Positions 8,381-16,666 of a stretch of DNA of 64,000 nucleotides are shown piece after piece; within the stretch, counting starts at the first letter, position 1; every line of letters begins with the position of its first letter. This stretch comes from Phytomonospora sp040655735 (GTDB taxonomy: Bacteria; Actinomycetota; Actinomycetes; Mycobacteriales; Micromonosporaceae), in contig NZ_JBFAKK010000007.1 of the NCBI RefSeq assembly GCF_040655735.1, positions 310,001-374,000 on the forward strand, written 5' to 3'. Made by a program: the position numbers and the translations under genes. Below the pieces are notes generated by a model. That model had not been told where the DNA came from. It did not search any database and was given only the letters and a program-made list of their open reading frames with translations.

Positions 8381-9778
8381 CTAGCCCAGAACCTCACCCC
8401 ACCCCGCCCGCCAGAAGTACGCCCCGCTCCCGCCCAGCAACAACTCCGTCGGCGTGCTCCCCAGCGTCGTCGCCCCCGTGTGCCCGTCCAGCACGCTGCC
8501 GTCGTCGTGCCTGAACACCAGGTCTCCGGTCCCCGGCCTCCGCACATCGGTGAACACCTGGATCGCCCCGCTCCGCTGATCCACTTCGTAGTCCTCCCAG
8601 GGCACCGCCACGGCCAGCACCGCCGTCGAGGGCGTGGCGATCGTCGCGCCGCCTTCGATCCCGAAGACGAGGTCCTCGCCGAACCTGTCGTCCTCCTGGG
8701 TGGAGTCGGCGACGCCGGTGGAGTCCTGGTTGATGTCGGCGAGTTCGGTGAACCTCCCGGTCGGAGTCACCGCGAAGACGTGCGCCATCCCCGCCCGGTC
8801 GTCACCTCCCAGCGCTTCGCCGGGCACGCCGACGCCCACCAGCGCGCCGATCGAGGCGCCCGGCGCGGGCTGGTACGGGACGACCGCGACCGCTTGGCCG
8901 AAGTAGTCGTCCGACTCTGCGGTGCCGGACACGCCCGCGCTGTCCTGGCTGATGGTCGCGAGCGGGTCGGGCACGCCGCCGACGATCTTGTGGCCGAAGA
9001 CGTGCACCTGACCGGCCTGGGAGCGTCCCGACAGGTTCTCGCGGTATGCGCCGACGACGAAGTAGCGGTCGCCGCCGGCGATGGCGGAGCCGAACTCGTC
9101 CCAGTGCTCGGCGGTGCCGGCGACTCCGGGGCTGTCCTGGTGGAAGGCGCGCCACACCCCGCCGCGCAGGTAGTAGACCGAACCGGCCGCGGTCTTGGAC
9201 CCGACCGACTCGCCGGGCGACCCGACGAGCAGGTAGGGCTGCCCGCCGGAGGTCTTTCCGGCGGCGAGGGTGGCGCCGAAGCCGTCGAGGAACTCGGCGC
9301 CGCCGGGGACGCCGGGCGTGTTCTGGGTGTAGGCGACCGACTGGGCCGGTACGAGGCCGTTCGGTGAGCCGTTGATGACGGTGATCAGTCCGGCCTCGTC
9401 GGCTCCGTCGACGGCCTCGTAGGGCGCGCTGACGACGAGGTCGTCGCAGCCGTCGCCGTTGAAGTCGGTGGCGGCGTAGACCTGGCCGAAGGAGTCGCCG
9501 GTCTCGGCGGTGCCCGGGACACCGGGTGTGTTCTGGCTGATCGTCTGCTCGTAGACGGTTCCGGAGCTGTAGTAGATGATGATCGCCCCAGCGCCGCGCG
9601 CGTCGCCCACGTCGTAGTGGCTGGCCAGGTAGACCTCGTCGCGTAGCCCGTCGCAGTTGAAGTCGTCGATGACCTCGTCGACGTGGAACTGTCCAGCGGC
9701 GGCCGGAGTGGCGGTCACGGTCAAGGCGGCCGAGGCCGCGGTGAGCGCGACGGCCGCCGCGCTGATGATGCGCTTCAC
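8381..9778 (-). CDS. Secreted FG-GAP repeat protein
   Basis: A 465-residue exported protein. It has a signal peptide with a hydrophobic core in residues 5-25 ending TPAAAG, then a beta-propeller built of FG-GAP repeats. Each repeat carries a calcium-type DxNxDGxxD loop (DFNCDGLRD, DFNGDGCDD) or a Q-N/D-x-x-GVxG-x-AE-x-D-x-FG motif, seen at least five times. FG-GAP propellers usually mediate adhesion or ligand binding outside the cell. The GTG start has AAGGA upstream. It is the last of three tandem FG-GAP genes transcribed leftward. Confidence 0.88.
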   Translation of the reverse strand: MKRIISAAAVALTAASAALTVTATPAAAGQFHVDEVIDDFNCDGLRDEVYLASHYDVGDARGAGAIIIYYSSGTVYEQTISQNTPGVPGTAETGDSFGQVYAATDFNGDGCDDLVVSAPYEAVDGADEAGLITVINGSPNGLVPAQSVAYTQNTPGVPGGAEFLDGFGATLAAGKTSGGQPYLLVGSPGESVGSKTAAGSVYYLRGGVWRAFHQDSPGVAGTAEHWDEFGSAIAGGDRYFVVGAYRENLSGRSQAGQVHVFGHKIVGGVPDPLATISQDSAGVSGTAESDDYFGQAVAVVPYQPAPGASIGALVGVGVPGEALGGDDRAGMAHVFAVTPTGRFTELADINQDSTGVADSTQEDDRFGEDLVFGIEGGATIATPSTAVLAVAVPWEDYEVDQRSGAIQVFTDVRRPGTGDLVFRHDDGSVLDGHTGATTLGSTPTELLLGGSGAYFWRAGWGEVLG

Positions 9779-9793
9779 GATGTCCTTCCGTGC

Positions 9794-11197
9794 TCAGGTC
9801 GGGGGGAGTTCGGCCCAGGGTCGCTCGGCGATCGAGCCCCAGAGGGATGTCACGTGCAGCGTCTTCGAGCTCGCGTCGAACTCGGGGTTCTGGAAGTCCG
9901 CGTAGCCGTTGAAGTCGGCCTCGGTGAGCAGGACGTCGCCGTCGCCGGGGGTCTTGTCGGCGCGCGTGAGGTGGATGACGGGCAGGCCCGTGCCGGGCTC
10001 GCCGCCGGGGTTCGGCTCCCACGGCACCGCGACCGCCCACACGGCCGTCGACGGTGTGGCGACCGAACCGGTGCCCCGGTTGGCGACCAGGACCGCTGAG
10101 CCGAGATCGTCGGCATAGCCGGGAACTCCGGGAATTCCGGGAGTGTCCTGTGTCAGTTCGGCGAGCTGGGTGACCTTGCCGGAGTCGGTGACGTTGATCA
10201 GGTGGGCGGACCCGGCCTGGTCGACGGTGTTGTCGCGGAGGTCCTCATAGGGCGTGCCCACCGCGAGGAGCGCGCTGATCGCGGCGCTCGGGCTGGATCG
10301 GTAGGAGACCACCGAGATCGAGCGGCCGAACTCGTCGTCGTCCTCGGCGGAGCCGGAGATCCCGGCGGTGTCCTGGTTGACCGCGGCGATGTGCTTCGGG
10401 GCGCCGTCGACGATGGTGTGGCTGAAGACGTGGACCGTTCCGGCGAAGTCGTCGGATCCGAGACTCTCGCTGGGCACACCGATCGCGAAGTAACGGTCGG
10501 AGACGGCGAGGGTTTCGCCGAAGGAGTCGAAGCTCTCCGACGAGCCGGGGACGCCGGGCGAATCCTGGCTGATGGTGCGCCAGACGTTGTCGCGGAAGTA
10601 GTAGACGGTTCCCTCGTCCTCGGCGTCGAACGACTCGTCGGGGGCGCTCACCAGCAGGTAGGGCTTCCCGGAGGAGGTAGTGCCGGCGGCGAGGGTGTCC
10701 CCGAAGGAGTCGTAGTCCTCCGGCGAGCCGGGGACGCCCGGCGAGTCCTGGTTGTAGGAGACGGTCTTGGCGGTGTTCAGGCCGGTGCGGGAGCCGGGGA
10801 TGATGTGGATGGATCCCGCCTTGGTGTCGGGTCCGAGGCTTTCGCCCGGTGAGCCCACGACGAGGTCGTCGCAGCCGTCGCCGTCGCGGTCGTAGGAGGC
10901 GGTGGTCTGGCCGAACTGGTCCCATTCCTCGGCGCTGCCGGGGATCCCGGCACTGGCCTGGGTGTACTTCTTCTCGACGCCGGTCGTGCTGTAGGTGACG
11001 TAGACCGCGCCGGCCCATTCGGCACCGCCGACGGTCTCGTAGTCGACGCCGTAGACGACGTCGCGAATGCCGTCGCAGTCGAAGTCGTCGACGACGTCGG
11101 GGCGGAAGTCGCCGGCCGACGCGGGCGCGGCGGGCAGGAGGGTGAGGGCGGCCACGGCCAGGACGGCGGCGGCCAGGGTGCAGGTGGTGGGTTTCAT
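9794..11197 (-). CDS. Secreted FG-GAP repeat protein (middle of three)
   Basis: A 467-residue protein starting at the ATG at 11197 (MKPTTC). It has a clear signal peptide (LAAAVLAVAALTLLPAAPASA). The mature part starts DVVDDFDCDGIRD and repeats FG-GAP units with DRDGDGCDD and several QDSPGVPGS-type blocks. It is homologous to both neighbours over its whole length. Only 14 bases separate it from the gene upstream and 15 from the one downstream, so the three are probably one operon. A cell-surface binding role is inferred. Confidence 0.88.
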   Translation of the reverse strand: MKPTTCTLAAAVLAVAALTLLPAAPASAGDFRPDVVDDFDCDGIRDVVYGVDYETVGGAEWAGAVYVTYSTTGVEKKYTQASAGIPGSAEEWDQFGQTTASYDRDGDGCDDLVVGSPGESLGPDTKAGSIHIIPGSRTGLNTAKTVSYNQDSPGVPGSPEDYDSFGDTLAAGTTSSGKPYLLVSAPDESFDAEDEGTVYYFRDNVWRTISQDSPGVPGSSESFDSFGETLAVSDRYFAIGVPSESLGSDDFAGTVHVFSHTIVDGAPKHIAAVNQDTAGISGSAEDDDEFGRSISVVSYRSSPSAAISALLAVGTPYEDLRDNTVDQAGSAHLINVTDSGKVTQLAELTQDTPGIPGVPGYADDLGSAVLVANRGTGSVATPSTAVWAVAVPWEPNPGGEPGTGLPVIHLTRADKTPGDGDVLLTEADFNGYADFQNPEFDASSKTLHVTSLWGSIAERPWAELPPT

Positions 11198-11211
11198 GTG
11201 GTCACCAAGTC

Positions 11212-12378
11212 TCAGAGACGAACGACGGGCTCGGTGGCGCCGTTGAGGATGTTGTTCCAGGGGACGGCGACGCTCTCCTCGTGGACGCCGGTCATGACCA
11301 GATGCGCCGGGGACGCGCCGAGTCCCCACGCCTGCTGGAAGTCGGAGGGGCTCGTGCCGTGGCTTCCGGGCGTGACCAGGACGTCGCGGTCGCCGGGATC
11401 CTTGGGGTTGCGGAACACCTGGACCGCTCCGCTGACGGAGGCACCGGTGCGTTCGAGGCCGACGGCCGCGGCCCAGACCACAGTGGACGGTGTGCCGACC
11501 GGTGCGGTGCCTCGGATCGCCACGGCCACGTCGGCACCGAACATGTCGTCCTCCTCGGCGGTGTCGGCGACTCCGGAGGTGTTCTGCTGCGCGTCGGCGA
11601 CTTCGGTGACCGTCCCGGTGGGCGTGATCGCGAGCAGGTGAGCCATTCCGGCGTCGGTGGCGGAGCCGAGATCCTCGCCCGATACACCGACGGCGACGAG
11701 CGCACCGATCGCGGCAGTCGGCGACGGGCGATAGGACACCACCGATAGCGCCGAACCGAAGGAGTCGTTGGTCTCGGCCGACCCGGAGATGCCCGAGGTG
11801 TCCTGGTGGACGGCGGCGATCGGTTTCGGAGCACCGCCGACGATGGTGTGCGCGAACAGGTGCGCCGTCCCGGCGCCCGGCTTGTAGTTCAGTTCCTCAC
11901 CTTGCGCGCCGACGGCGAAGAAGCGGTCGGAGGCGGCGATCGCGCCGCCGAAGGAGTCGCCGGCCTCGGCCGTGCCGGCGACTCCGGCCGTGTTCTGGCC
12001 GAAGGTCCGCCAGACCTCGCCGCGCAGGTAGTAGGCCATGCCGGCGTATTCCCGCGAGCCGACCGACTCGCCGGGCGAGCCGACGATCAGGTAGGGCGCG
12101 CCGCCGGTGATGTTCCCGGCGGAGAGCGCCGCGCCGAAGTAGTCGTGGAACTCGACGCCGCCGGGGACACCGGGCGAGTTCTGCGTGTAGAGGGTCGTGC
12201 GGGTGGTATCGAGGCCGCTCGCGCCGCCGGGGATGACCCACACACCCCCGGCGCTGACCGCCGTGCCGAAGGTCTCGTTCTGACCGCCGACGACGAGAAC
12301 GGCCGCTGCGGCGACGAGAACGGCCGCTGCGGCGACGAGAACGCCGAGGGCACGCGCGTGGAAGCGCAATTCGGGCAC
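11212..12378 (-). CDS. FG-GAP repeat protein lacking the normal N-terminal region
   Basis: A 388-residue FG-GAP protein, promoter-proximal in the three-gene set. Alignment by eye starts at VVGGQNETFG, which matches the middle of the first propeller blades of its neighbours (VVGSPGESLG). The signal peptide and first calcium loops, roughly 85 residues, are therefore missing. In their place is a short basic start and a hydrophobic run made of repeated VLVAAAA units, encoded by a 21-bp tandem repeat. The GTG start has poor ribosome-site spacing. It could be a decaying copy or one re-equipped with a new export or anchor segment. Confidence 0.72.
   Translation of the reverse strand: MPELRFHARALGVLVAAAAVLVAAAAVLVVGGQNETFGTAVSAGGVWVIPGGASGLDTTRTTLYTQNSPGVPGGVEFHDYFGAALSAGNITGGAPYLIVGSPGESVGSREYAGMAYYLRGEVWRTFGQNTAGVAGTAEAGDSFGGAIAASDRFFAVGAQGEELNYKPGAGTAHLFAHTIVGGAPKPIAAVHQDTSGISGSAETNDSFGSALSVVSYRPSPTAAIGALVAVGVSGEDLGSATDAGMAHLLAITPTGTVTEVADAQQNTSGVADTAEEDDMFGADVAVAIRGTAPVGTPSTVVWAAAVGLERTGASVSGAVQVFRNPKDPGDRDVLVTPGSHGTSPSDFQQAWGLGASPAHLVMTGVHEESVAVPWNNILNGATEPVVRL
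12291..12342. repeat. 21-bp tandem repeat inside coding sequence
   Basis: Two exact 21-base units (12301-12321 and 12322-12342), plus the last part of a third unit before them. Each encodes seven residues, VLVAAAA, on the minus strand. The repeat builds the hydrophobic N terminus of the truncated FG-GAP protein. Confidence 0.9.
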
Positions 12379-12484
12379 CTTCCGGGCATGAAAGTGAACA
12401 GCGCCATAACTTTGACATGCCTTTGCCTGCCGCGCTTCCGCCGCACGGACGAAGATCGGCCGCCGGGACGCGCGGTGTCCCGAA

Positions 12485-12524
12485 AAGCGGCCCGCCGACC
12501 GGTGCGTCGGTCGGCGGGCCGCTT
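12485..12524 (-). terminator. Intrinsic terminator of the aminotransferase gene
   Basis: A perfect 16-bp stem (AAGCGGCCCGCCGACC and its complement) with an 8-base loop. Read leftward it ends in TTTT. It lies 33 bases beyond the stop of the class V aminotransferase and just upstream of the FG-GAP operon. Confidence 0.85.
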
Positions 12525-12556
12525 GGCTCGGTTGTCGCGCGAGTCAGCGCCGTGAG

Positions 12557-13930
12557 TCAGGCTCGCGGGTCCGGCACGGGCCCGGGCCGTCCGTCGACCA
12601 GACTGTAGGTCCACTGTGGCCCGTCCAGCGCCAGTCGCTCCACCGCCGCGATCAGCCGGTCCACGTCGTCCACGTCCGTGCCCAGCCCGATGCTCGCGCG
12701 CACGGCCGTGGCGACCTGCTGCGGCCGTCCGTCACCGCCGCAGCCGGCACCGACGGAGTGCGTGGGCGCGACTCCCGCCTCGGTGAGCAGCCGTCGCGTG
12801 AGCGGGTGGGCGCAGAACAGGCCGTCGCGCACGCCGATTCCGTGCTCGGCGGACAGCACCGCGGCGACCAGGTCGGCGGGATATCCGTCGACGGTGAACG
12901 CCACGGTCCCGACACGCTGGGATCGAGGGCCGAACGCGTGCAGCTGCCGGACTCCCGGGATCGCCGCCAGCCCTTCGGCCAGCCGGACCCGCAGGGTCTC
13001 CTCCCAGGCCGTCAGCGCGGCCCGGTCGGCGGCTTCGAGGGTCTCGCACACCGCCGCGAGCGCCACGGCGCCGATGACGTTGGGGCTGCCACCCTCGTGC
13101 CGCGCGGCGCCGGTCTGCCAGCGCACGTCGTTGGTGGCGTCGCCGACGTGTGCGGAAGCGCCGCCGCCCGCGAGATACGGGGGCGCGGCGTCGAGCCAGT
13201 CGGATCGTCCGATGAGGACACCGGTGCCGAAGGGCGCGTAGAGCTTGTGTCCGGAGAAGGCGATGTAGTCGACGTCGAGCGCGGTCACGTCGACGACGCG
13301 GTGCGGCACGAGCTGGGCGCCGTCGAGGACGACCCGGGCGCCGTATCGGTGTGCCAGCACGGTGATCTCGGCGACCGGGAACAGCTCACCGGTCACATTG
13401 GACGCTCCGGTCACCGCGACCAGGACCGGCCCGTCCTGCGCGACGACCTTCAGCGCGTCGTCGACCGAGCGCACGGCCGTGGCCGGGGAGTCGGGGGCGG
13501 GCAGCCGGATGAGGCGCTTCCAGGGCAGCAGGTTCGCGTGGTGCTCGGAGTCGAAGGCGATGACCGTGGCGTCCTCGGGCAGCGCGCGGGCGAGCAGGTT
13601 CAGCGAGTCGGTCGTGTTGCGGGTGAAGACCACCGCGTCGTCGGGGCGGGCGTTGACGAAACGCGCGATCGTGCGGCGCGCCGACTCGTAGGCCCGCGTG
13701 CATTCCCCCGACAGGTAGCCCGCGCCCCGGTGGACGCTGGCGTAGCGGGGGAGCAGCGCGGTGACCGCGTCGGCCGCCGCGCGCAGACAGGGCGTCGAGG
13801 CGGCGTGGTCGAAGTTCGCGTAGCGGACGCTGCCGCCGGTCACCAGCGGCACCTCGGGGGCCTCGACCACGGGGATCGGGCGCGCGGGGGCGTCGGCGAA
13901 CTGGCCGGACGGGACGACGGTAGACGTCAT
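12557..13930 (-). CDS. Class V aminotransferase (cysteine desulfurase-like)
   Basis: A 457-residue PLP enzyme of the NifS/SufS/CsdA superfamily. Visible features are the N-terminal FDHAAST entry, the SEHHAN histidine pair near 129-132, the cofactor aspartate in VVLDGAQLVPH and the PLP lysine at about 229 in FSGHKLYAPFG. The catalytic-cysteine region near the C terminus is glycine- and cysteine-rich (GAGCGG), but I cannot fix the nucleophile. The ATG at 13930 has GGAGG seven bases upstream; the frame stays open beyond it without meaning. A SAM-IV riboswitch precedes it, so the role is probably in sulfur or methionine-related metabolism. Confidence 0.9.
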   Translation of the reverse strand: MTSTVVPSGQFADAPARPIPVVEAPEVPLVTGGSVRYANFDHAASTPCLRAAADAVTALLPRYASVHRGAGYLSGECTRAYESARRTIARFVNARPDDAVVFTRNTTDSLNLLARALPEDATVIAFDSEHHANLLPWKRLIRLPAPDSPATAVRSVDDALKVVAQDGPVLVAVTGASNVTGELFPVAEITVLAHRYGARVVLDGAQLVPHRVVDVTALDVDYIAFSGHKLYAPFGTGVLIGRSDWLDAAPPYLAGGGASAHVGDATNDVRWQTGAARHEGGSPNVIGAVALAAVCETLEAADRAALTAWEETLRVRLAEGLAAIPGVRQLHAFGPRSQRVGTVAFTVDGYPADLVAAVLSAEHGIGVRDGLFCAHPLTRRLLTEAGVAPTHSVGAGCGGDGRPQQVATAVRASIGLGTDVDDVDRLIAAVERLALDGPQWTYSLVDGRPGPVPDPRA

Positions 13931-13963
13931 GGCTGCCTCCAAGCAGGTCCTGGGACCCGTCTT

Positions 13964-14080
13964 GGGGCCCGCGTTTGCCCGTGCCCTCATCGGCACGTGC
14001 CTGGTCCTCACCCGGGGCACCCCACGCGGTTGTTGGGTTGCCGGCCAGCGAGCCGGGGCTTGACGCTGGCGCTCATGACC
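13964..14080 (-). promoter_or_regulatory. SAM-IV riboswitch
   Basis: The leader of the aminotransferase matches the SAM-IV aptamer known from Actinomycetales. Read leftward it starts GGTCATGAGCGCCAGCGTC, passes AAGCCCCGGC...GCCGGCAACC and the GTGGGGTGCCCCGGGTGA pseudoknot strand, and pairs back with GGACC. The distal GCACG hairpin and GCAAACGCGGGCCC element follow. The match covers the whole conserved core. It ends about 35 bases before the start codon, near the GGAGG ribosome site, so translational control by S-adenosylmethionine is likely. Confidence 0.92.
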
Positions 14081-14113
14081 TGTTGGACACCATAGCGCGG
14101 CTAGGCTGTCGGC

Positions 14114-15433
14114 ATGTCGGTTGTCCCGCCCGGTGAGATGTCCCAGAAGCTCCCGCCGCCGCCCGCCAGGTTCAGCTGGCGCCGCTTCGGCCTGATGGCG
14201 GGCATCATCGTCCTGCTCGCCGCAGGCGCCCTGGTGATCTTGCTCGCAGTGGGCACCGAGGTCGGCATGGGTCCGCTGCTCATCGGGGTCGGCACCGCCG
14301 TCATCCCGGTACCGGTCCTGGTGGCCTGTTTCCTGTGGCTCGACCGCTATGAGCCCGAACCGACCCGGTTCCTGGCCTTCTGTTTCGGCTGGGGCGCGTG
14401 TGTGGCCACCGCGGTCTCGCTGGGCGTGAACACCGGAATGTCGGTCCTGTTCGACGAGTGGGGCGTCTCCCAGAACCTGGTGGCGATCCTCGTCGCGCCG
14501 GTGATCGAGGAGACCACGAAGATGATCGGCCCGCTGCTGCTGTTGTGGCGCCGGCGCAAGTACTTCTCCGGGATCGTCGACGGCATCGTCTACTGCGGCC
14601 TGTCGGCGACCGGTTTCGCGATGGCCGAGAACATCCTCTACATCTCCGGCGTCTACGTCTCCGGTGAGCGCGAGGGCGGTGCCGCGACGGGCGCGCTGTC
14701 GGTGGTGGCGCTGTTCGTGGTGCGGATCCTGCTGACCGGTTTCGCGCACCCGCTGTTCACGACGATGACCGGCGTCGGGCTGGGCATCGCGGCGCGCACG
14801 GCGAAGAAGTCGGTGCGGATCCTGGCGCCGCTGGGGATGCTGCTGATCGCGATGCTGCTGCACGGATCCTGGAACCTGCTGGCCAGTTCGGGTGCGCGGG
14901 TCCTGGCCGTCGGGTATGTGTCGGTGATGGTGCCGATCTTCCTGACCGCCGTCGGGGGCGCGATCTGGATACGCGCGTGGGAGGCGCGGCTGGTCGGGCG
15001 GGTGCTGCCGGCGTACGTGAGCTCGGGGTGGATGACCGCGCCCGAGGTGGCGTCGCTGGTCACCTTCGGGCGGCGGGCCTCGGCGAGGGTGTGGGCGCGC
15101 AAGGTCGCCGGCGACCGGGGGGCGGCCGCGATGCGCGGGTTCCAGTTCACCGCGACGCAGCTGGCCATGCTTCGCGACGGGCTGCTGCGCGGCCGGGCCG
15201 AGGCCGACTACCAGGCGGAGGAGTACGCGTTGTTGCAGGCGATGAGCGGCCATCGGGCCGTGTACACCGGGCATGACAGATCGGTGCCGGTCGTCCACTG
15301 GGACGGCGCGAGGTACCACCTGCCGCTGCCCGACGGGTCCGTCCGGGCGGTCTCGCCGCCCGCGCAGCCGGTCGTGCCGGTCGCCGTGCCGGTCGTTCCC
15401 GTCATGCCGCCTCCGCCGTACGGGTACCGGTGA
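14114..15433 (+). CDS. PrsW family intramembrane metalloprotease
   Basis: A 439-residue protein with about eight membrane helices in residues 24-300 and a cytoplasmic tail. The PrsW motifs are in order: IEETTK (Glu132-Glu133), GFAMAENI near 167-174, and FAHPLFT with His212. A late LLHGSWNLL carries another conserved histidine. PrsW proteins cut membrane-bound anti-sigma factors in other bacteria; the target here is unknown. The C-terminal tail is rich in Pro and Val. The gene is divergent from the riboswitch-controlled gene and overlaps the VOC gene by 4 bases. Confidence 0.88.
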   Translation: MSVVPPGEMSQKLPPPPARFSWRRFGLMAGIIVLLAAGALVILLAVGTEVGMGPLLIGVGTAVIPVPVLVACFLWLDRYEPEPTRFLAFCFGWGACVATAVSLGVNTGMSVLFDEWGVSQNLVAILVAPVIEETTKMIGPLLLLWRRRKYFSGIVDGIVYCGLSATGFAMAENILYISGVYVSGEREGGAATGALSVVALFVVRILLTGFAHPLFTTMTGVGLGIAARTAKKSVRILAPLGMLLIAMLLHGSWNLLASSGARVLAVGYVSVMVPIFLTAVGGAIWIRAWEARLVGRVLPAYVSSGWMTAPEVASLVTFGRRASARVWARKVAGDRGAAAMRGFQFTATQLAMLRDGLLRGRAEADYQAEEYALLQAMSGHRAVYTGHDRSVPVVHWDGARYHLPLPDGSVRAVSPPAQPVVPVAVPVVPVMPPPPYGYR

Positions 15434-15786
15434 GCATCCGGCGAGTGGTGCCCGACGTCGAGGTCGGCGAGGGCGAGATGGACGGCAACCGGGACTTCTA
15501 CGGGCTGCTGGGCTTCGAGGAGGTCATGAACCAGGGGTGGATCATGACGCTGGCGTCGACGTCGAACCCGACGGCGCAGGTCTCCTTCATGACCGCCGAC
15601 GCCACCGCGCCGGTCGTGCCGTACGCGAGCATCGAGGTCGAGGACGTCGACGCGGTGTACGAGGCGGTGGTGGCCAGTGGCGCGGAGATCGTGCACCCGC
15701 TGACCGATGAGGAGTGGGGCGTGCGGAGGTTCTTCGTGCGCGATCCGGGTGGGCGAGTGGTGAACGTGCTGGGGCACCGGGGTTGA
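15430..15786 (+). CDS. VOC (glyoxalase/bleomycin-resistance) family protein
   Basis: A 118-residue single-domain VOC protein of beta-alpha-beta-beta-beta repeats. Typical features are RDFYGLLGFEEV near the start and the closing RFFVRDPGGRVVNVLGH strand. The GTG start overlaps the PrsW stop, giving coupled translation. VOC folds bind metals and small substrates or drugs; the ligand cannot be deduced. Confidence 0.85.
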   Translation: MSIRRVVPDVEVGEGEMDGNRDFYGLLGFEEVMNQGWIMTLASTSNPTAQVSFMTADATAPVVPYASIEVEDVDAVYEAVVASGAEIVHPLTDEEWGVRRFFVRDPGGRVVNVLGHRG

Positions 15787-15870
15787 GGGAGGCGCTTCGG
15801 GGCGCTGCGTGGCTTGACGGCGCGCGCGAACGCCGCCTGCCCTGGTGACACCCTTCGCCATACTGGCCGG

Positions 15871-16611
15871 ATGTCCTCCTCCCCCCACCAACGCTTCGCC
15901 GAGGCCGTCGCCGCGCATCTGCTCGATCGGGTGCGGCGGCAGCGGCTCGCCGCGGCCACTCCGGGAATCCGGCTGCGGCACTCTCGGCCCGGCGACGCGG
16001 TCGCCGGCTGGCTCCGCGGGGACCCGGTCTGGCCGCCGGGTGCCTCCTGGCCTTGTTTCGACGACGGCTATCCGCTGGCGCACCTGCTCACCCTGGATCT
16101 GGCGGTCCTGCCCCGCACTGGCCTCGACCTCCCGGACACGGGTTGGCTGGTGTTCTTCGTGTCCGACGACGAACTCGATCACGGTGAGGTCCACTGGGTT
16201 CGGGAAGGCGCACCGGTCGAGGCGCTCGGCGACACGGGTGAGCGTGTCGAGGTGACCGCCGTCGTGGAGCCGACGTGGGCGGGGTTCGACCACCCGGACC
16301 TGGTGACGGGATGGGAGCCGAGGCTGGAGGACCGATGGCAGGTGGAGATCACCGACGTGTCGACGCTGCCCGTCCACCGGGTCGGCGGGTTCGGAGAGGG
16401 CGTGCAGTACGACGTGGAGTTCGCGCCGGGGTCGCAGGTCCTGGTCGGCAGCGACGGCGAGGAGCTGCCGGTACTTCTCGCGCAGATCGACACCGACTAC
16501 GAGGCCGGGATCGGATGGGGGGATGTGGGCAACTCGCACTGGGTGATCGGGCGGGAGGCGCTGGCGGCGCGGCGGTTCGAGGAGGTCGAGATGTTCTGGA
16601 GCTGCCATTGA
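15871..16611 (+). CDS. DUF1963 (YwqG-like) family protein
   Basis: A 246-residue cytoplasmic protein. Family hallmarks are LLAQIDTDYEAG followed by WGDVGNSHWVIGREAL near the C terminus, and a central FFVSDDEL strand. No enzymatic activity is established for the family. I start it at the ATG at 15871, since upstream codons lack sense in this frame. It converges with the MFS exporter gene. Confidence 0.72.
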   Translation: MSSSPHQRFAEAVAAHLLDRVRRQRLAAATPGIRLRHSRPGDAVAGWLRGDPVWPPGASWPCFDDGYPLAHLLTLDLAVLPRTGLDLPDTGWLVFFVSDDELDHGEVHWVREGAPVEALGDTGERVEVTAVVEPTWAGFDHPDLVTGWEPRLEDRWQVEITDVSTLPVHRVGGFGEGVQYDVEFAPGSQVLVGSDGEELPVLLAQIDTDYEAGIGWGDVGNSHWVIGREALAARRFEEVEMFWSCH

Positions 16612-16632
16612 GCCGGATCCGAACGCGCACGA

Positions 16633-16659
16633 AAAGGGCGGGGCCGAAGCCCCGCCTTT
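16633..16659. terminator. Bidirectional terminator
   Basis: An 8-bp GC stem (GGCGGGGC and its complement) around CGAA is extended by AAA on the left and TTT on the right. It lies between the convergent DUF1963 and MFS genes. It reads as an intrinsic terminator in both directions. Confidence 0.85.
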
Positions 16660-16666
16660 CCTCCGG

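Noticed and set aside
13931..15319. N-terminal extension of the aminotransferase frame to 15319
   Set aside because: The extension runs through the SAM-IV riboswitch and antisense of prsW. The GGAGG-ATG at 13930 fits homology.
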